Origin: Phallus indusiatus
Taxonomy: Eukaryota; Basidiomycota; Agaricomycetes; Phallales; Phallaceae
Direction: 5' to 3'
Length of the DNA stretch: 64,000 nt
NCBI GenBank assembly: GCA_027605045.1
Contig: JAQFWX010000133.1
Span: 1-64,000, forward strand
The position numbers and the translations under genes were made by a program. Under the pieces are notes generated by a model. That model did not search any database. It saw only the letters and a list, made by a program, of their open reading frames with translations, and had not been told where the DNA came from. Numbering within the stretch: position 1 is the first letter of the stretch; each line of letters opens with the position of its first letter. Below, piece after piece: positions 60,961 to 64,000 of this stretch.

Positions 60961-62151
60961 AACGCAGTACGCTTCCTGACATGACACCCGCTGTCTCGCT
61001 GTTTTCGTCGCTTCTAACTAAACTCGTTTGCATTTTTTGCGAAGCCTCGGCGACAGGACTTCAGGCTGTATATTTAATTTTTCTTCATATCACGCCAATA
61101 CTGGCAACTCCTTTACTGAGTAAGGGTTTAGGTTGAACACTAAGCGTCCATGTTCGCTGCATCAAGCCGGGAGTTTCGGGGATTGTTGGCTTTGGAATAA
61201 CGAATTACTCCTTGGGCTGCTGAAGATAACACTAGCCGAAACTCAGAGCTGTCCAGACCAAAAAACTGCTAGACATGCCACGAAAGAAGTCAGAAGAAAT
61301 GTCTCAATATCACTCGTTTACATGAGGTGAGCACGTACTATACCGGTACAGCCCGTGTCCCGGTGTGCACCGTCAAGAAGTAACGATAAATTTATCTGTG
61401 AACGTGATCGACCAACTTAAAAAAAATACCTACGCCCCCGTCTCAGTCCATCTTTTGGTCGGATGCGACAGTATCATGATCGAACAATGCCTAATACCAA
61501 AAACCGGTGTCTGATCACCAGAATAGCAGTGCATACATGAACATCTAAAATCTTTACCCCCCCCAGTGGCTTGGCCATCCAGATTTAGCTACAATTACGT
61601 ATATATACATATGTGTAGCAACGATTGCCAGAGAAGCCTTTCTCGTCAACTTGGCCAAAATTCTTTCGCTTATTTTTCTTATCAGCTTGAATGAAAAAAA
61701 TCTGTCGGTTATTTGATTATCCTTTTCCCCCGGATCCGGACTCGATCATCGGTATGTGCGCGTATGTGTACTTCACACTGAGAAAGCCAATTCAGTTATG
61801 TACTCATTCTTTTGAGTGTGCACGTTACCTTGCAGCAGCCTGCAACCGACCCGGAATGGCTGCATTTACGAGGGCGTCGCTAGAAGAAGGGCAATCTATC
61901 GCCGGCCACGTTTTTTCCACATTTTTAGCCTCGTAAGTTCTCCGGGATTACTTATCCTGCTTTTGCTACAGTTGGTCGGAGGACTACATCGTCAAACTAT
62001 ATCACAAATGCTATATATATGCGGGAGGTTTTGAATTGACCAGCACGCCTGCAAATTTTATCAATTGTCGCAACTATGGCATGCATATATATAAGTAGGA
62101 GCTCCACAGTACTATGTAGTAATCCATCACGATCAACGCCTAAAGCCATTT
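60961..62151. other. Intergenic, no supported gene
   Basis: Frames at 61133-61330, 61691-61936 and 61816-62034 (plus) have no recognised domain. A strong TATA box (TATATATAAG at 62085-62094) has no recognised gene downstream on the plus strand. Confidence 0.45.
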
Positions 62152-62310
62152 TTAGTGCACAACATGATACGGAATTGTCTCGGAGACAAAATAAACTTGA
62201 TCCCCGACTTTGTATTGCGGATTGATGGATGCAGGGAGTGTACTAAATTCTGATGCGTAAGTCTCGTGCCACGGGCTTAGATCCTGCTTAGGCGGATGTC
62301 TGGCTGTCAT
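62152..62310 (-). CDS. Possible 52-residue small protein
   Basis: Small open frame MTARHPPKQDLSPWHETYAS to YHVVH, with the central stretch INPQYKVGDQVYFVSE. The YKVGDxVYxV pattern is like a small beta-barrel (SH3/Tudor-like) strand as found in short fungal proteins, or like the end of a retroelement integrase. It may be one exon of a longer gene. No neighbours support it. Confidence 0.25.
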   Translation of the reverse strand: MTARHPPKQDLSPWHETYASEFSTLPASINPQYKVGDQVYFVSETIPYHVVH

Positions 62311-63913
62311 TGATTGGTGAAATTTTGAAACTTACGCCCGTGAATCGGTAGGTGAGACTTTGGCACATTTTGACTTACTTTGACTTGATTGATCCTAGGG
62401 ATGACAAATTTTACGCTAACATACTCGATTCACCCAACATGAACCTAAGAGGCCAGTTTAAGGGTAATTTCTCTAGCCGTTTTTGAGGGATCTGGCTTCA
62501 GACTCCAGCCAGCCAGCCAGCCACGGCGCATGCCATTTTTCAGTGCGGGCGCGAATCACAACAAACTTGGTTGTATAGATCATCTATCATGCACATTTTC
62601 CATGACGGCCAACAAATATTTCCAAAATTTGTGTAAATGATTTATTGCGAATGACCTCCATTGAGAGCTTCGCCGTTGCTAAGGAATGGTAGTGGAGAAC
62701 GTTGGGACTTGGGAGACGAATTGGATTCGTGATATCAATCAGTAATACCAACGGTCAACACAAAGTGAGCTAGAACAGTCTTTTTAGGAAGAAAGGTGCC
62801 GTGGCTGGGTGCCGACCTCATTCATTCATTTTGGTGAGTGCTTAAATGTTTATCATATGCATTATTGACAAGCGATTTTTTTTTTCACCATGCTCCGACG
62901 GCTTCAGAATTGTTGTTTCTTAACGAAGCCTTCTAATAATTTCTAAAGTTAGGGGTATTCAAATGACAACTTCATAGTCAATGAACTTGTATGCAGTTGG
63001 CTATTCAGCCCCTTCTATTCGGGGGGCAAAGAATCCACAGTGATACTAATTAATAGGACAAGGGAAAGTTGAAAGTGTAGCATACAGACGGGCTCCCACT
63101 CCTCTCAGGCTCCTACGTGTCCTCTCACTCCACCTCTTCGCAGCGGTGATTTGTTCAATCTAAGCGGTCACGGCCACTTGATAAAAAATGGGAATATTCT
63201 TGGCACAATTTATCCCAATTGAGAGTGAGTTAAATAATATCGTGCAAAGCGCATGGGCCTTCCGTTCTATGTATATGCTTCTGTTCATTCAAATGGTCTC
63301 GAATAATTCAATTCTTAGTCGACTGAATCCTGAAAATCACATTAAATATCGCCTGAACATATAAAAACGCGTGTTGATATCCATTAATAAATTTACAATA
63401 CACTATTATATGTGATATAATTATATATACAGACACATGCAAAAGAAGATCTATAGTTTTTATAAAAAAAACCAAAACCAAAACCGGAAGTAAAAAAAAA
63501 AGTCGAAAGATGCGGGACGGACAATATGGTTGGTTGTAGTGAAGAGAAGAAAAGGTTTAACGAATGATTTTATGCGTGATGAAGCGGATCTGGAATGTGC
63601 GATGTACACGAGATTGTAAGGATTGGATATTGAATATTGGGTATTGATAACCGGCGAAATGAATGATGATACCGACCATGGAACGCATGTCATGATGCAT
63701 GCGCGAAATTAGTATACATAATACGATATGCTACAATGCTGGGAGGGCTGGGTCGAAGCCTAATTTCAAATATGGGAAGATTCGAAGGCGAAGAGGATAA
63801 TAGATAGGGCTTTTATTGGCGTTGAATCAGAAGGCCGTAAGGATGCTGAAATGCCAATGATTTTGACTTGTCCAGAGGGATATTTTTTGCCTCGACCTAA
63901 GGTATTTGTGCAG
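62311..63913. other. Intergenic, no supported gene
   Basis: 1.6 kb with no recognised gene. It has a CCAG microsatellite at 62505-62522, and an A-rich tract with CCAAAA repeats at 63464-63500. Minus frames at 63460-63693 and 63766-63963 are of low or simple composition. Confidence 0.5.
62505..62522. repeat. Short CCAG microsatellite
   Basis: Four and a half copies of CCAG in a row. Not in a gene. Confidence 0.85.
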
Positions 63914-64000
63914 TCAATGGTAGTCCCCGAGTAGAAAGGTCCAGTCTTGCGTAGTCTGGACAAAGTTTGGCAGGGTATGCTTCGTGGAATGAGAGAAGTT
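63914..64000 (-). CDS. Possible C-terminal end of a gene running off the right edge
   Basis: Reading inward from the edge on the minus strand, the frame gives HTLPNFVQTTQDWTFLLGDY and ends at TGA (63914-63916). The frame is open to the edge, and the sequence looks like protein, but 28 residues are too few to name a family. Another frame (to 63766) is also open. Confidence 0.35.
   Translation of the reverse strand, partial: NFSHSTKHTLPNFVQTTQDWTFLLGDYH

Overview
The window reads as nuclear DNA of a filamentous basidiomycete, most likely a mushroom-forming agaricomycete. Genes are densely packed on both strands and cut by many short introns, mostly about 45-70 nt, with GT-AG ends and a few GC-AG ends. 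The protein families also fit: SREBP-cleavage-activating protein, glucosylceramide synthase, PL8 lyase, CBM1-mannanase, DUF6533 membrane protein and an APH-like kinase. I found no tRNA, rRNA or CRISPR array. Exon models were assembled by eye from splice signals and family motifs.

Layout, left to right. 1-968 (-): short-chain dehydrogenase of the Ayr1 type, cut by the window edge and apparently frameshifted. 2461-3786 (-): GT17 glycosyltransferase. 5352-6300 (+): histone H3 with six exons. 6641-8430 (-): secreted CBM1-GH5 endo-mannanase. 10377-11852 (+): Ser/Thr kinase. 13292-15536 (-): Cdc25 mitotic phosphatase. 16369-20205 (-): SCAP, sharing a 260-bp divergent promoter with 20466-21878 (+): ceramide glucosyltransferase. 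22459-23526 (+): unknown 355-residue protein. 23946-25486 (+): Rad1 checkpoint clamp subunit. 25535-26736 (-): PDX1, the E3-binding protein of pyruvate dehydrogenase. 27019-28051 (-): LOG-family cytokinin riboside phosphohydrolase. 28368-29965 (-): PI-PLC-X-like protein. 30231-31881 (+): tryptophanyl-tRNA synthetase. 32068-33188 (+): a second LOG paralogue. 33872-36837 (+) and 40704-43594 (-): two PL8 lyases facing each other around 37180-39300 (-): a SIP5-like RING-type protein. 44909-45451 (-): small Cbp4/UQCC3-like mitochondrial membrane protein.

47385-48448 (+): jacalin-related lectin. 49149-51001 (-): senescence/spartin-domain protein. 51218-53666 (-): Pso2/Snm1 crosslink-repair nuclease. 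54744-56527 (+): a 14-exon DUF6533 membrane protein with an 8-nt exon. 57213-58202 (-): APH-like kinase-fold protein. From 58.2 kb to the right edge the sequence is gene-poor: two decayed tandem coding copies, a diverged direct repeat whose partner lies at 56.8 kb, a few tiny ORFs and a probable gene end at the edge.

Most genes are housekeeping or cell-wall and plant-polymer functions with no operon logic. The left two thirds looks like stable core genome. The regions 45.4-48.9 kb and 54-64 kb look younger and accessory, with a perfect 37-bp foldback, repeats flanking the lectin, fast-evolving families and decayed duplicates. The observations most worth following are the two LOG paralogues, the inverted PL8 pair, the SCAP/glucosylceramide synthase divergent promoter, the three GC-AG introns and the foldback element. 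I did not find a clearly new multi-gene system.
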